A stretch of 64,000 nt of DNA, taken from NCBI GenBank assembly GCA_001599975.1, contig BCIO01000001.1:4833631-4897630 (forward strand), read 5' to 3'. Position 1 is the first letter of the stretch. Each line of letters starts with the position of its first letter. The notes under the pieces are model-generated. The model was not told where the DNA came from. It did no database searches and saw nothing but the letters and a program-made list of their open reading frames with translations. Source of the stretch: Cystobasidiopsis lactophilus. Lineage: Eukaryota > Basidiomycota > Agaricostilbomycetes > Agaricostilbales > Chionosphaeraceae. Shown here one piece after another: positions 10,654-25,413 of the stretch. The position numbers were made by a program, and so were the translations under genes.

Positions 10654-13600
10654 ATGGAGCCCACCAAGAAAGCGCCCAAAAGGCCCAAGTCGGAAGAGGG
10701 CGACGACGAAAAGAAGAGGAGGTCGTCGAAGGCATGCGACCAGGTGAGCAGCTCGTCGCGGTGTTGCGCTCCCTCCAAGAAAACTAACATCGCGCTCGTT
10801 TTCTCAGTGTCGTCGAACGAGTGAGCATTCTCAGCAGCAAATCTGAGGAGGCAGCGAGCTCAGAACGCCTTCCCGCAGAATGCAAGTGCACTGTTGTGCC
10901 CGACGCAGAAGGCAATGTCCAAGGCCCTTGCCGTGAGTGCTTTGGCTTCAGGGAGCGTTCCCGTGCTCATTCTCCCCTAGAAAACTGTGTTGCCACTAGC
11001 CAGGAATGCACGTTCAATCAGCACTCCAAGAAGCGGTGAGTGCAAGCCCGAAACAGCAACTCTTCGCGCAGCCTTCCTGACTTTCGCGCACAGAGGACCT
11101 CCAAAAGGCTACCTGGTGAGCTTACAAGAAAGGACTTTGTTGTATGAGGCTGGTTTTGAGCTTCACAGGACGCTGTCGAGGGGCGCCTCCACCGCATGGA
11201 ATCGCTTTTGGGAAATCTTTTGCAAAATGAGGACCCAAGGGCGCAAGCTCTCATCACCGAGTATGTTATTATAAGACTGAGAACTGATTGGTGACTTCTC
11301 AGCTTATTAGTGCTCTACAGATTGATTGGCGACGATGAGGCGCGCGAGCTGTTCACCGCTGACCTCAGGGCGGCGGCCACTATCGGACCTAATGGCAAGG
11401 CTCGTCGCTCATGGGCAGGCATGTCTTTGTCGAAAGGGGAAGACGGAGCAAACGGCGATGAATGGGGTGGCGGCCCAGAATCGGTCGGCGGCGATACCAT
11501 CAGCAAGCGCCCCTCGTCTACAGATGAAGGCCGCCCTCGGCAGAAGCGAAAAACTGCCTCGGATGCTCTGCTGGAACCGCATTCACCAGCGTCGGTTTTC
11601 GTCAAGAATGGTGGCACCCTCGCCAACCCTTCCACGGGCACTATCAACCACACTGGCTTCGCTGGATCCCCCGATGGCGCCTTCCCTTTTACAGAGCTTG
11701 CCGACGTCGTTGGGCAGCTCAGCCTGGATGAAAACAATGAGATACGCTATCACGGCAGGTAGATAAACTTTTCTCCGCACCTTGCGAAAAGTTTCGGCCG
11801 ACGTTAATTTGCCCCAACCACAGATCGAGTGGCCTCTACCTGATCAGCAACTCATCGCGATACCAGAATTTCTTTTGGCGTTTCCCGAAGTCCGGCATAT
11901 GGCCGGCGGCCCTCCCAGAATCGTCGCAAGACATTGCCGCCCACCGCGATCGGCAGGTCGTGGCCGACGCCATCAACGCCCTACCTGACCGTACCACCCA
12001 AGCAAGACTTCTCGACCACTACTGGGCATATGTGCATACCCACTTTCCCGTCATCCACCGGCCTTGGTTTGGTGCGGTGGCGTTCTTCGCATATTTTATT
12101 CAAAGCCTCCTGATGCCCCCAACTTCACAGCTGCACTGTATGGCGGCCTCCGAATCGAAACGATACAGCCTTTTGGTGGCCCAATACCCGTCTTCCTGCT
12201 CATGTCAATGTTCGCTGTGGCGGCTCGATACAGCGAGGCACCAATTGACTACGTCGAAGGCACCCATTGGTCGGCCGGCGACGAGTACTTGATGCATGCC
12301 AAGGCCTTGATGGGAACAGAAGCATTTGAGGGCAGCCACTTGACGAGCGTTCAAGGCATGCTGTTGTTGGCCTACCGCCAAATCGGTGTCGGCGCCATGG
12401 CCAACAGCTGGAGGTGCGCTTGTCTTTGCTTTCTGTGTTCAAAAGCTAGCTCATTGCTGAAGCTTCGTGCAGCCTGGTTGGTGCTGGCAAGTTTAATGAG
12501 TGCTTGCCAGACTTTTTCGCCATGCTGAAAGTTTCGCACAGCGATCCGCATGGCGCAAGATATTGGCCTCTTCCGAGACGCTGACCGCTGGTTCATGCCC
12601 ACCATGTTCAAGTTCTCGCGAGAAGGTTGGTTGACTCGGTCTTGTGCGCCTTTGGAGTGATCTGATAATGTGATGGCAGAAATCCAAAGCCGCAAACGAG
12701 TGTGGTGGGCTTGCATCACCATGGACAAGTAGGTGGTCCAGACTCTACTTTCACTATGGTCTAATAGGAAGCTTGCAGATATGTCTCCTCCTGTTCGTTC
12801 CTCGCACCTCCCGGCAGAATGTTGGCACTGACTTTTTAAGCAGACATCGGGAGACCCATGGCTGTCTTCGAGCGCGACTGGGACACTGCCCTTGCTGGCG
12901 AAGAGGAGCAGGACGAGTTTGAACCGTGGCGGACGCCACCCCGTGCCGGCCAGTCGTCGCCAATCATGGGCCGCATCGAAAGGCCTTGCCACGCCATCTC
13001 CACCTTCAACCGGGTGGCCGACCTTTCTGTACACATCAGCCGCATCATATCCTACATCTACGCCATCCGAGTCCGAGTGATTGGCCAAAGTTCCGAGGCG
13101 TTGCTCACCCACCTCGACCAAGGCTTGGCCAAGTTCTACCTGCAGCTGCCGCCTCACCTCGCCTATGACGCCAAGTCTTCAGATGTGCCACCACCACCAG
13201 TGCTCACCTTGCACTGCCAATTCTTCACGGCCCTAATCCTCTTGCACAGACCTTTGTAAGTGGGGGGGGTCTCCCGTCCTTCGCCGGATCCGGCATCCGG
13301 GTCAATCCAATTTTTTAACTTTCGGGTCTCCACAGCATGCCACTCCGGACTGACCCCTCAATGACCACCACGGCCCTGCCGAGCCATGCCATCGCCACCA
13401 CTGCCGCAAATGCGATCTCCAACCTGAGCGTGGTCTATCAGCAGCACTACAACCTGCAGCAGGCCGGCCCTTTCATGGTCTTCTACATCTTTACCGCCGC
13501 CATCATGCACGTCTACAACGCCAAGTGGCCAGCAGAGGCAGAGACGGCCAAGGTGCACTTGGCGAGGTGCGTGGCCGCGTTAGAAACCATGCGCGTGACC

Positions 13601-14230
13601 TGGGGTGGAGCGGCTCGCCAGCGGGACTTGATTGCTGGGCTGGTGGACCTGCGCGGCGTTGGCACACCGCCGAACGGCCATTATGGCGACATCCGGCGCA
13701 ACACCAGCAACCCCAACCTGCCGGAAGCCTTCCGCATGACCACGTCGTCGGCGCCGGCCTCGACCGCCTCCTCGAATCCAACGCCACCGCTCCGGTCCAT
13801 GTCAGCCGGCCTACCAATGCATCCGAACCTGTTCGAGCCGCAGGGCCATGTGCCGTCGCACCCTTCGTCTGAAGGCGCGGGCAGCATGAGCGAGCCCAGC
13901 GCTATGAACCCGCACTACGCGTTTGCCAACATTCCCGCCTCCAACTCAGGCCCCGAAGCGCTCGACATTATGTACGACGACTGGCTGTCCAACTTTCTCG
14001 GCCCGCCTTCCTCTGGTCTGCCGGCAGACCCGATGGGCGGCGCGGACCCAATGGTCGGCCAGTCGCCCTTCTTCCTCTCGCAAGGCATGCCGCCCGACTT
14101 CTACTCCCTGCCCAACCCGGTACAGCAGCAGCCTGGCAACCCGATGAGCGTGCTCTCCACCGTCGCCCTGGGCCACAATCCATCTTCGACTTCCCAGCAG
14201 CAGACTTCCGATTTTCTGTTGCCCGCCTGA
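10654..14230 (+). CDS. Zn2Cys6 fungal-specific transcription factor
   Basis: Fifteen exons: 10654-10743, 10808-10820, 10879-10932, 10981-11035, 11094-11115, 11169-11260, 11303-11758, 11824-12071, 12131-12413, 12473-12486, 12542-12625, 12680-12728, 12779-12792, 12844-13255, 13336-14230. They sum exactly to 926 residues. The binuclear zinc cluster uses Cys 28, 31, 38, 52, 55 and 62 (CDQCRRTKCKC ... CQNCVATSQEC). It is followed by KKRGPPKGYL, the XlnR/Xyr1-like signature, and a coiled coil (VEGRLHRMESLLGNLLQ). The regulatory middle homology domain is clear (HTHFPVIHRPWF, AIRMAQDIGLFRDADRW, RVWWACITMDKYVSSYIGRP). The tail is Ser/Pro/Gln-rich. Four exons are only 13, 14, 14 and 22 bases. Intron 12487-12541 uses a GC donor. 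The targets are unknown. Confidence 0.9.
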
Positions 14231-14421
14231 ACAAATGCCGCCCCGACCTTTCCCCTCCTCAAAAGAAGGTGTTCATATACCCAACGACCTTTGCATGCGC
14301 CCTCTACCCCGGTGTAATTTGTCCTATAGCTGATGCCTGCTCCACGTAATTGCCATTGCCACCATCTTCCTTTGCCACCCCTGATCTTTCTTGTTGCATT
14401 GCCCCTTGCCACCTCAGCAAC

Positions 14422-14452
14422 TGACGTGGCCAGGGCATAGCTCTTGACGTGG
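14422..14452 (+). promoter_or_regulatory. Two UPRE-like TGACGTGG boxes upstream of BiP
   Basis: TGACGTGG occurs twice, at 14422-14429 and 14445-14452, the same way round and 23 bases apart, about 110-140 bases before the BiP start codon. TGACGTG(G/A) is the classical unfolded-protein-response element bound by XBP1/ATF6 and, in fungi, by Hac1/Cib1-type bZIP factors. Their position in front of the main UPR target gene makes a functional role likely, although I infer it from sequence only. Confidence 0.7.
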
Positions 14453-14562
14453 CCCAACGATGAGTGGCGAAGATCCGCAACGTGACCTCGAACTTTTTCG
14501 CGTTTGTTCTCTGTCGGGCTTGTCCTGCTTCCTCCACCCTTCGCTTGGTTCCGGCAATCAGC

Positions 14563-17463
<2,901 letters not shown>

Positions 17464-18001
17464 AACGCACCACGAAAAAAAACTACCTGGGCCTCCTTTG
17501 CTTTGCCCTCCCCCCATATATTCCCTCTCCTTCTTTCACAGTAGTGTGTAAGGCAAAACCCAAAGCAGATATCAATCCCGCGTGCGACCAAACTCAGGCC
17601 AGACAAGAGAGTGGTCTTGGGTGAGACAATGCCACCAAGCTCATGAGCATGAGAAGATGGATTCCGGTCTTTGTGACTCCTGACCAAACTCAATCTGCAA
17701 CGGCACTCGCTTGTCCTGCCGTCTCTGTCTCTGTAACGTCCCGGCACAGCGCAAATCACAAGAGCGAGGGAAGGACAACGCGGCCTTCCTCGCGTGGCAA
17801 AGCGGTCGCAGTTCATTTGCCGCGCCTGGAAGCCGTGGCCCTTGCCTAATTATTGCTTGCCCTTTCCTCAACCGCCAAATTGCACGCCTTTTCATCGTCT
17901 TTTGGGCCTGCACGGCCGTCTGTACAACTCGCCCTATGTGCCGGTAGTCCCTGTTCTGTATCGCTGTCGCATTTCCCGCCTCCAAAAACCCGTCCCGCAC
18001 G
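17464..18001. other. Intergenic region, BiP to GPCR
   Basis: About 540 bases between two plus-strand genes. It holds the BiP 3' region and the GPCR promoter and leader. I see no coding sequence, repeat or recognisable regulatory motif. Confidence 0.6.
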
Positions 18002-20033
18002 ATGTCCCATCATCCGCTTGGCGGCGTCTCGATGGGCCCTACCAACAGCACATCCTACGACACAGAAGCGCAGGTCTGGGGCGTGCAGACCGTGAACCGG
18101 GTCGACTTGGTCATTTGCTCGGTGGTGCGTCTTGCTTTGCTGGCATGAGTGCCAATGCAGACCCGCGCTTTCGCTAAATATTGCGACCTACAGTCTCTCG
18201 TATCCACTATTGGCATGCTCTTGGCCTTTTGCATCTCTCGGAGCATGCGCAAGATCCGCCACCGCCTCATCTTTGGCCTGGCCTTCTCAGATTTCGTCCT
18301 CACCCTCGCAGTGCGTTCCAAACCCGATCTGCTCCAACCCCGTGCCCGGCTTGATTCCAAATTGTCTGCTGCAGGTTTTTGTGCCTACTATCTACGACAT
18401 GGCAGAAGGCCGGCTGCCATCAAATTCGGCCGGCTGTCAAGCGAGCGGATTCGTGAGTTGTCGCCCTTCCCACTTCGGTCCACGACTTGAGTTGAGTTCT
18501 CCGCTTTAGATCTACCTCGCGTCAATGCTGGCTACGAATCTATGGGCATTAGCGTAGGCGATTCGGTCAGGTGCTCGCCCGAGAACTTTAATTAACGCTC
18601 CTGAACTCCCAGAATCGCCGTCGCCACCTATGCCCTTCTCGTCCACCCCCTGTCCCGCTTAAGTCGAGGCCTCGAGACCGTAAAGCTGCACGTGTGCTCC
18701 TGGCTTGTTATTTGGCTCATCGGGTGAGCTGCAACTCATCGGCCCACCAAGCCGCGCGCGTGCTGACCTCGCATTCCTCGACAGCATTGCTATCGCGACG
18801 GCTGGCATACTAAAATACGACGTGATCGACGTCGGTGGCTTCTGCTTCTTCTCGTCGCGCCGGGGCAAATTCGGGGACTTGGTGCTGTTCATCCCAAGGT
18901 GCGTCCGATTCGCACGGTTCCACTTTCGGCTCCCCTCTGACAAGCGCGCAGAGCCTTCACGCTTGTCTTCGTGGTCATCCTTTATCTGCGCCTATACTTC
19001 TTCTTCCGCCGAAAGCCCACATTCCGAACCCGGATGGCCAGCGTGGGCGATTTGCCGCCAGAGGCGACCGAGAAGAAGGCCTCGTTTTCCAATCCTGTCA
19101 GCTGGGCCTACGACCGGATACGCAAGCCGAGGAAGGACTCTGAAGCGACTGTCTGGTCGGACTTGGCCGACGTAAAGTTGGACATTCGCGAGCCGGTGCC
19201 GATCTCCACTCATCGGTGGTCGAGCGATGGCACCCTTGTGGCGAGCGCGCCCAACTCGCGCCCCTCCACTGGCAAAGATGCGGTTGCTTGGGACACCACG
19301 GTTCAGTGGAATGTTGACTGCGGCCTGCAGGCGAGACCGTCGGAGGAAGACTTGCCACCGACAAGTCCCCGCAGCGTTCGACGACTCTCTCACCTCGCCC
19401 ATCCTGATTCCTTTCGCGACGTCTCCCCTTCTCCTCTTTCGCCTGATACGTCACGGCGGCCGTCCGCGTGCCCTTTGCTCGCTCCGCCTTTCACCCCTTC
19501 CACCTCCGAAAAATTAACACATCGCGCCTCGATCGTGGCTGACCACCAGCTGGCCTCTTTTGCTGAAATGCTCAACGAAGAGTCTAGTCTCCCTCGCGAT
19601 CACCCGACGATCAGCGCCAACGAGATGAACCGGAGGGCCAGCATGCTCATGCTGCTTTATCCGGCTGCCGTGCGTTGTCTCGTTCTATTTCCCGCGCACT
19701 TTATGCTCAAGGCGAGTACAGTATGTCCTGCTCTTCCTGATGGCGTTGGCTAGAGTTGTTGTCGACCTAGCAAATAACCACCATTACACAAATTCCACCA
19801 CCATCTTGCATGGTCTCAGCAGATGGGTGCTGCTAGCTTCCGGCTTTGTCGACGCCATCATCTTCGTAGTGATTGAGCAGTGGTTCAAGCGCGCGGCAAT
19901 GGTATGTCTTCCTCCTTTTTCCTTCGATGATGTCGAACGGATCACTCAAGTTTCGTGCACGCAACAGCACAAGGCGCGCAAGCAGCAGCATGTCGAGCAA
20001 ATCTCGTCTTACTCGTTTCCACCGCGTTCGTAA
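18002..20033 (+). CDS. Git3/Gpr1-like G-protein-coupled receptor
   Basis: Exons 18002-18124, 18194-18310, 18375-18452, 18510-18553, 18613-18723, 18785-18898, 18952-19669, 19722-19901 and 19968-20033 give 410 residues. Seven hydrophobic segments are visible: five before a large third cytoplasmic loop (about residues 200-320, Ser/Pro-rich) and two after it. The segment before the sixth span, EMNRRASMLMLLYPAAYVLL, is typical of the Git3 C-terminal domain. Git3/Gpr1 receptors sense glucose or amino acids and act through a G-alpha to adenylyl cyclase. The ligand here is unknown. It could equally be one of the cAMP-receptor-like fungal GPCRs, which share the fold. Confidence 0.82.
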
Positions 20034-20265
20034 ACCTTCAGCTGCCGTATTCGCATGATGGCTCCACAAGTGTACAAACATTATTGATCGCAAAAGTTTC
20101 GGGTCCCTTGTATAAATGTTCTTCTTGTATACCATCACATACAGCAAGCCTGTCATACCCATGGCGATCATCATATAGACTGGAATTGCAAACGACTGCG
20201 CCGTCTGCGCAACTGGTACACAAAAGCTCTCCCTTTGAGATAGCTCTAGGTTCGACGGTGCGACT

Positions 20266-21472
20266 TCAGATGCAGCGCCCGCCATCCACAGGCATGTCAA
20301 TTCCAGTGATGAAATGAGCTGGGACGCCACCGGTGCTAAGAACGGGATCGCATCACACTCTCTCAGATAAAGCAACATACCATTGTCAGACGCGAGGAAG
20401 GCGCAGGCATCTCCGATATCAGTCGGTTGAGCAAGTCTGGAGTCAACTCAATTCGAGGTGCGAGGATAAGTACAGAAGAGGACACACACCTTCCCAAGGG
20501 AATTGTCTGTGCAATGTGCTTGACAGAATCCTCTGTCACCTTGACGCCTCCCACAAAGCTCTCCAGGAGAGGTGTATCGCCAGCGACCGGGCACACGGTG
20601 TTGGAGCGGATGTTGTGGCTGGCAAACTCGATTGCCCAGGATTTCGAAGTCAACGAGGCGGCTCCCTGAGCAATCTCTGTAAGCCTTCTGACAGCGGGTC
20701 GGAGGCGCTTGATATGAAACCTACCTTTGTGGCATTGTACCAGCAGAGGTTGGGCCGGGGGCGCAAAGCCGAAGCCGAGCTGATGGTGGTCACTGTGCCC
20801 CCTTTGCCTTGTTCAACCCAGTATGGAAGGATGACGGTGGCAAAAGCCCAAAGACTTTTGACATTGATTGCCATGACCTACTCACGACATCAGAACATGT
20901 ACCATGAGCCCATGAAACCAGACTTACTTTGTCGAAGTCAGCCTCAGACACCAGGACTGACGACTGCAAGAGAGTCAATACATGCGTTTCAGTTTCACGG
21001 TTCAGAGAAGCAAGCTTGCCTTTGCATTGTATGTCCAGCCCTTTATAAACAGTCAGAGGGAACACTGGGGAACGACTTGGGAAGGAGGACCGACTGCATT
21101 GTTGACGACAGAATCCAATCGGCCAAATTTGTCCACGGCCAGCTTCAGAGCAGCTTTCCAGGTGTCTTGCTTGGTCACATCGCCTTTGACAAAGAGCGAG
21201 CCAGATGCCTTGGCCTTGGCCTCTCCGAGCTCCGCGTTCAAGTCGACCAGAATAACGTTCGCCTTTCCTCGTCCACTTGTCAGTCTCATGCATATACTTG
21301 TTCGAAAACAACTCACGCCATCACGTCGAAATGAGTCCACAATGCCCGAACCGAAACCTGTGTGGCGGAACCCCTTTCAATTGAGCCCAGGGCAGTAGCA
21401 TCCGAATGGATTCCCACCTTGACCGCCACCAGTGATAATGGCTGTTTTCCCTTGGAGAGATTGACCAGACAT
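20266..21472 (-). CDS. Short-chain dehydrogenase/reductase (SDR)
   Basis: Eight exons in transcript order: 21472-21418, 21357-21317, 21262-21095, 20963-20928, 20877-20725, 20665-20490, 20436-20381, 20318-20266. They join in frame to 245 residues, the usual classical SDR size. Motifs: cofactor loop TGGGQGFGSGI, acidic residue in VILVDL (suggesting an NAD preference), NNA after strand 4, ISSASALRP with the catalytic Ser, WYNATKG with the catalytic Tyr and Lys, and the C-terminal ITGIDMPVDGGRCI. The substrate is unknown. A 333-codon open frame on the opposite strand spans most of the gene and is an antisense shadow. The gene is convergent with the GPCR. Confidence 0.9.
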
Positions 21473-22210
21473 GCTTAGAAATGAAGAGCTCGGAGGATGG
21501 AGGACAAGAAGGCAGTCCGCTGTAGATTTGCGGCGGAGAAGACGCCTCCGCTCCGTCTGGATGAACTCCTTGCACCAACATGGTGAATATCCAGTGCGTG
21601 TGCCGAGATCATCAGCGCCGCTCAAAAGGCTGTGGGGAATGAATTGCCCTTGCAAGGTCCCCGCCTTGCAGGCTTGCCGAGAGGCGATCCATCAAAACGC
21701 ACGCCTTTGGCATTCGAAGCAGGGTTCACCCAATCATGTCCGCTAAGACAATCCACAAAGAGTCAAATGCACAGCAAGCAAGCGCAGAAGCGAGTTTGCC
21801 ATCGCCATCTCTCAAAATTTGGACGTGAGCGGACAACCTTGTTCCGCGACTGTCGGCTTCGGATTTGCTCCCATGAGGACTCTTGTGCCACATTGCTGTG
21901 TTTCTCTCTTGTGAACAATGCCTGGTGCCGGAAAAAAAAGGGAAGGGAGGCGAATTTGCTCGCCGGGCCCTTTGCCACCGTCTTTGATTCTCGCTGATCT
22001 CAGCTCCCAAGTTGCGCCTTGTTTGCGTTTGCCATTGGTGACAAGGAACTGAAGGCTACGTAACCTGTGTTAGTCCGCTGCCTGTCTGTGTCTCAGTGGC
22101 TTGTGAAAGTGACGATCGCCGTTGGAACCTTGTTGACGCCGCTGCTCCCTTGCTCTCTTCTTCCTCTTCATCCATCATCTTCTTTGACTCGACCATCTTT
22201 CTCCCTTTGC
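21473..22210. other. Divergent intergenic region, 738 bp
   Basis: Separates the SDR start (minus strand) from the start of an unknown plus-strand gene. Short open frames here have no plausible protein features. Presumably it holds two promoters; no known motif was found. Confidence 0.55.
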
Positions 22211-23280
22211 ATGAAAGTTGTCGCAGTCGCTGTCAACATCGTGGTTCTGCCTCTTGTCGCCACCGTAGCGATCCCTGTTCTCTGCGTCTCGGTACGTCCA
22301 AGGCAATCATTAGTATTTCTTCTCTAAGCGTCTTTGCTACCGAGCAGGCTATCACAAAGAGGGTCCGCAAATCAAGACTCGAGAAAACCAGAATGGCAGC
22401 CAAAGCCGCTTCCGCTGCGCATGAAAGGGCTCACGAGCGAGCCGTCAAAGCTGCCAACGGCTCTGGGGCGAGAGTGTCAAGGATGAAGGTACGACCCCAC
22501 TGCCATTAATTGCACAGGGGCCTGAATGTTTCTGAAGGCTTCGCCCGGCCCCTCTTTCGCTCAAGCTGTTCAGCCCTTCATTACAATCGAAGCCCCGGCG
22601 ATTGTTCAGGAAGGACAAGCCGTCTCGTCAAGGCCGTCTTTGTACGCCGAGCTCCCCGATACTGAAGTAAACCATTCCTCTACGATCTTCTTTGCCACCA
22701 TTAACCCTTGACCTTGCAGTCCTTGGCCGAGACCTTGCACGAAAAGCTCAGCGTTCTGGGACCTTCAGATAGTCAAGTAAGCTCAGCAAACCCTTCCCGA
22801 AATGGTGAGAGCTCATGGCTTCTGAAGGAGCAGGGCGCTTCTGGTGAACGATCACCCTCTGGCGACAATGAACCCGAGGGGGACGAAGACGACGTACCCG
22901 AGCTTTCGCCATCATCTTCCGGCTGGCAGTCACCACTTTCCAACTCTGGTGCAACCACCCCCATCACCCCATCAGCTTCAGGCCACTTCCCACGCCCCTC
23001 GCTCCGTCGATACCCAAAGGTTGTCATCCCGCCGGCGCTCCTCGAGAGGATCCCTTACTCTCAAGTGCCTCTGCCCCAACAACAACAAAAGACGCCCGAA
23101 GAACGACCTCTCAGCAGTCCCCTGTTCCCGGACTCGTTCCTGGCGCATGCCAGAGAGGATCCAGAAGGGGCCGAAGTGCTGGCCAAAAGGATTAATCAGT
23201 TCATGGCAGATAGGCAGAGGGCTCGGCCTGTGAAGACACAGGCCACAATGTCCGGTTCTGCGAGAGCGAGAGGTTTGTGA
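22211..23280 (+). CDS. Unknown protein with N-terminal membrane segment
   Basis: Exons 22211-22291, 22348-22488, 22538-22666 and 22720-23280, all phase 0, give 303 residues. Exon one is almost entirely a hydrophobic segment (VVAVAVNIVVLPLVATVAI), a signal anchor. Exon two is basic (KRVRKSRLEKTRMAAKAA), as expected for the cytosolic flank of an anchor. The rest is polar and low-complexity except for a region around RRYPKVVIPPALLERIPYS that looks ordered. I do not recognise the family. The consistent phases and splice sites support a real gene. Confidence 0.6.
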
Positions 23281-23510
23281 GGCCTCGCCCAGAACACATA
23301 ATGGAACAAAGCGAAGGCCAAGAAGCCGAGCGCCTAAGACTCTGTAAATCAATTCTGAAATGGGAAATCAGGAACCAAGAGAGTGAAAGCGATCGAAGGT
23401 CGATGGTGCCAGTGCCAGAAACATCGACGCCCAAGAAACTCAAGCGAGGGCAAAGGAAAGTGGAAGGCATGCACCGTGTGCATCATTTCAAAAGCGGGGA
23501 CCACGCCGCA

Positions 23511-24283
23511 TCATTGGTCCTTCTTGCTGTCGTCTATGCTCTCCCGTTGAAGCACCAACAGAGCCGCCTGAGCTTTTGCGTATTGCTTCTCGCTGTACCA
23601 CTCGGAAAGCTGGAGGACGACGATCAAGCCCAAGAGGACCATGGTGATGACGTTGCCGGCGCAGATGACGGAGAGGGCCTCTTGGCGTTCGGCGGCGTCC
23701 ATCACTTCGGGGCGGGCCAGCTTGGGAGCGTGCCTGGAGACGGTCATGTAGAAGGGCCTCGAGTCATCTTCAGGCGACAGAAGGTGGATGCCAGGAACGA
23801 CCACAGCGCCGTAGACGGCCATGCAGCACAAGGCAGCCACTGCGAAAGATGCCACGCCATCAGAAAGCGGTCGACTTTCGGTCGTTGCAAGGCGACACCT
23901 ACGCATTGAGCCTCCATCATAGTAGAGACTCTCTTCCGTCCAGTACACAGCCAACTTGGCGGCCAATGCGATGAGCAGAGCGCCGACGACGCCATGCAGC
24001 AACGCCTTCACTCCGAGCGGGCTGTTCCACCAGAGCTTGTAGTATCGCTCCGCCTTGTCGAGCGCGTCCGGCGTGATTGGCGCCTTGAACAGCACTGGCG
24101 CATCGACGGACAAGCCCAAGAACAGCGTGCCGAGCAGGAAGGCGGACAAGGTGAGGCTTTGAACGAAAATTGGCGAGATTTCAGCCTTCCCGCGTCCTGG
24201 AGTGCACAGTCGAAAAAGGGCGCTCACACTGCCGCTCTCCGAAAGGAGCCTCGCATGAGCCAGGGTGCAGCTACTTCCGGCAT
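23511..24283 (-). CDS. SHR3: SHR3-like ER membrane chaperone of amino acid permeases
   Basis: Exons 24283-24228, 24156-23903 and 23839-23511 (phases 2 and 1) give 212 residues. Four hydrophobic segments are present. The first ends AFLLGTLFLGLSVDAPVLF, followed by ERYYKLWWNSPLGVKALLH and ESLYYDGGS. The last segment ends VLQLSEWYSEKQ. This order and spacing match the fungal Shr3 family, ER proteins that keep amino acid permeases soluble until they are packaged into COPII vesicles. The start was chosen from a 56-nt first exon joining in phase to the first transmembrane segment. The gene is convergent with the unknown gene upstream. Confidence 0.85.
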
Positions 24284-24617
24284 GTTTGGCAGCTTGCAGA
24301 CAACCTGTCGGGGTGGCGAGCCTGGACTTGGACTTTCGTGACGTCGGAACCGTGGTGCAAAATCCTCAAGGACTTGAGCTCAAGACTTGTGCGTTGTAGG
24401 CCTCATTGCATTCAAAGTGAGCCACAATGGGCAAAAACGAAGAGCGTTTCCGCTCGAGGCTCACAGACTTGGCTAGAGTTTCGCAGGGGAGAGATATCTT
24501 GAGAGGCTATGGTATCATCATGCTAGTATCGACATCAGAGAGATCTCGTAGAGACATAAGGTTTGTACACAGAGAGGAGGGAACGACCTGAGGGCCAATC
24601 GAGAGCCTTGAAAGGTT
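24284..24617. other. Intergenic region, 334 bp
   Basis: Lies between the SHR3-like start and the stop of the next minus-strand gene. It should carry the SHR3 promoter and leader and the neighbour's 3' end. No feature recognised. Confidence 0.5.
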
Positions 24618-25413
24618 TCACGCCACCAGCGCAATGACGAGCGCCTTCTGCAGCGGCCGGAGCCTCCAAGCCACCACTCCTGTGAGCATGCACATATCAA
24701 ACAGATCCGTCGGTTCGCCATTGATGTCGAGCAAGCGGTCGCTGGGATGTCGGGCGGCATCGGGGAAGATGGTCAGCTGGCCGCGCCAACGTCTGAAAGG
24801 AAGGCCGTGGTAGGCAGCCAAGGGTTGGGGTATATTTTCTGGGCTAGAGTCGGTCGTTGCGTACAGCTTGGCGTCAAGAGGTCAGGTGACGGTCAAAAAG
24901 GGAGGCAAAGGAAGCGCACCTCGGCTCTTTGGCGCCAACCCTTGATGACGAGCTTGTACTCCCTGTCGTTGACTTTCAACTGGCGAAGACTGATCTCGTA
25001 AGCATCTGTGAGTCGGTTTCAAGCGGCAGCAAGAGGATGGCGACGAACCCTCCGGCCCATGGTGGGAACTCGCCCGGCTTAATGCGAAGGCCTTCGGGGT
25101 AACCTCCCAGATACACCTCTCCTCCTTTAATCACCCCAACACGCAGATCCAATCCGTCTTTCCGCATTCGCACAACTGAAAGGCGGCGGCCCGAGTTCAG
25201 GAACCCAAACCGGACATTCTCCACCCTGTAGAGCTCCTCGCTGTTCGGTCCGTAGATGGTGGACCGCAGACAAGAAGCAGTTCTGATCATTTTCAAAGGG
25301 AGGAGAACGCCCGCCGAAGGAGGAGCAGACTTGTCATTTGACGTTTCGGAAGGAGCAGAGGAAGAGGGCGCTTTCGCGTCCGCGGAGATGAGAGAAGGGT
25401 TGGGTTCAATCAT
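24618..25413 (-). CDS. Tandem paralogue A, fungal domain of DUF6593/Tubby-like type
   Basis: Exons 25413-25049, 24989-24920 and 24866-24618 give 227 residues. The core reads LYRVENVRFGFLNSGRRLSV then GGEVYLGGYPEG, then (exon 2) LKVNDREYKLVIKGWRQRAE, and the C-terminus GQLTIFPD...GEPTDLFDMCMLTGVVAWR. It aligns along its whole length with the next gene (25832-26604), including both intron positions, both intron phases and a second exon of exactly 70 bases. The beta-rich pattern resembles the basidiomycete DUF6593 family (Tubby/LURP-one-like fold); that link is from memory and tentative. The function is unknown. Confidence 0.7.

Noticed and set aside
20333-21334. 333-codon open frame on the plus strand
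   Set aside because: It runs antisense across the SDR gene, whose eight minus-strand exons reproduce every SDR motif. The plus-strand protein has no domain-like composition.
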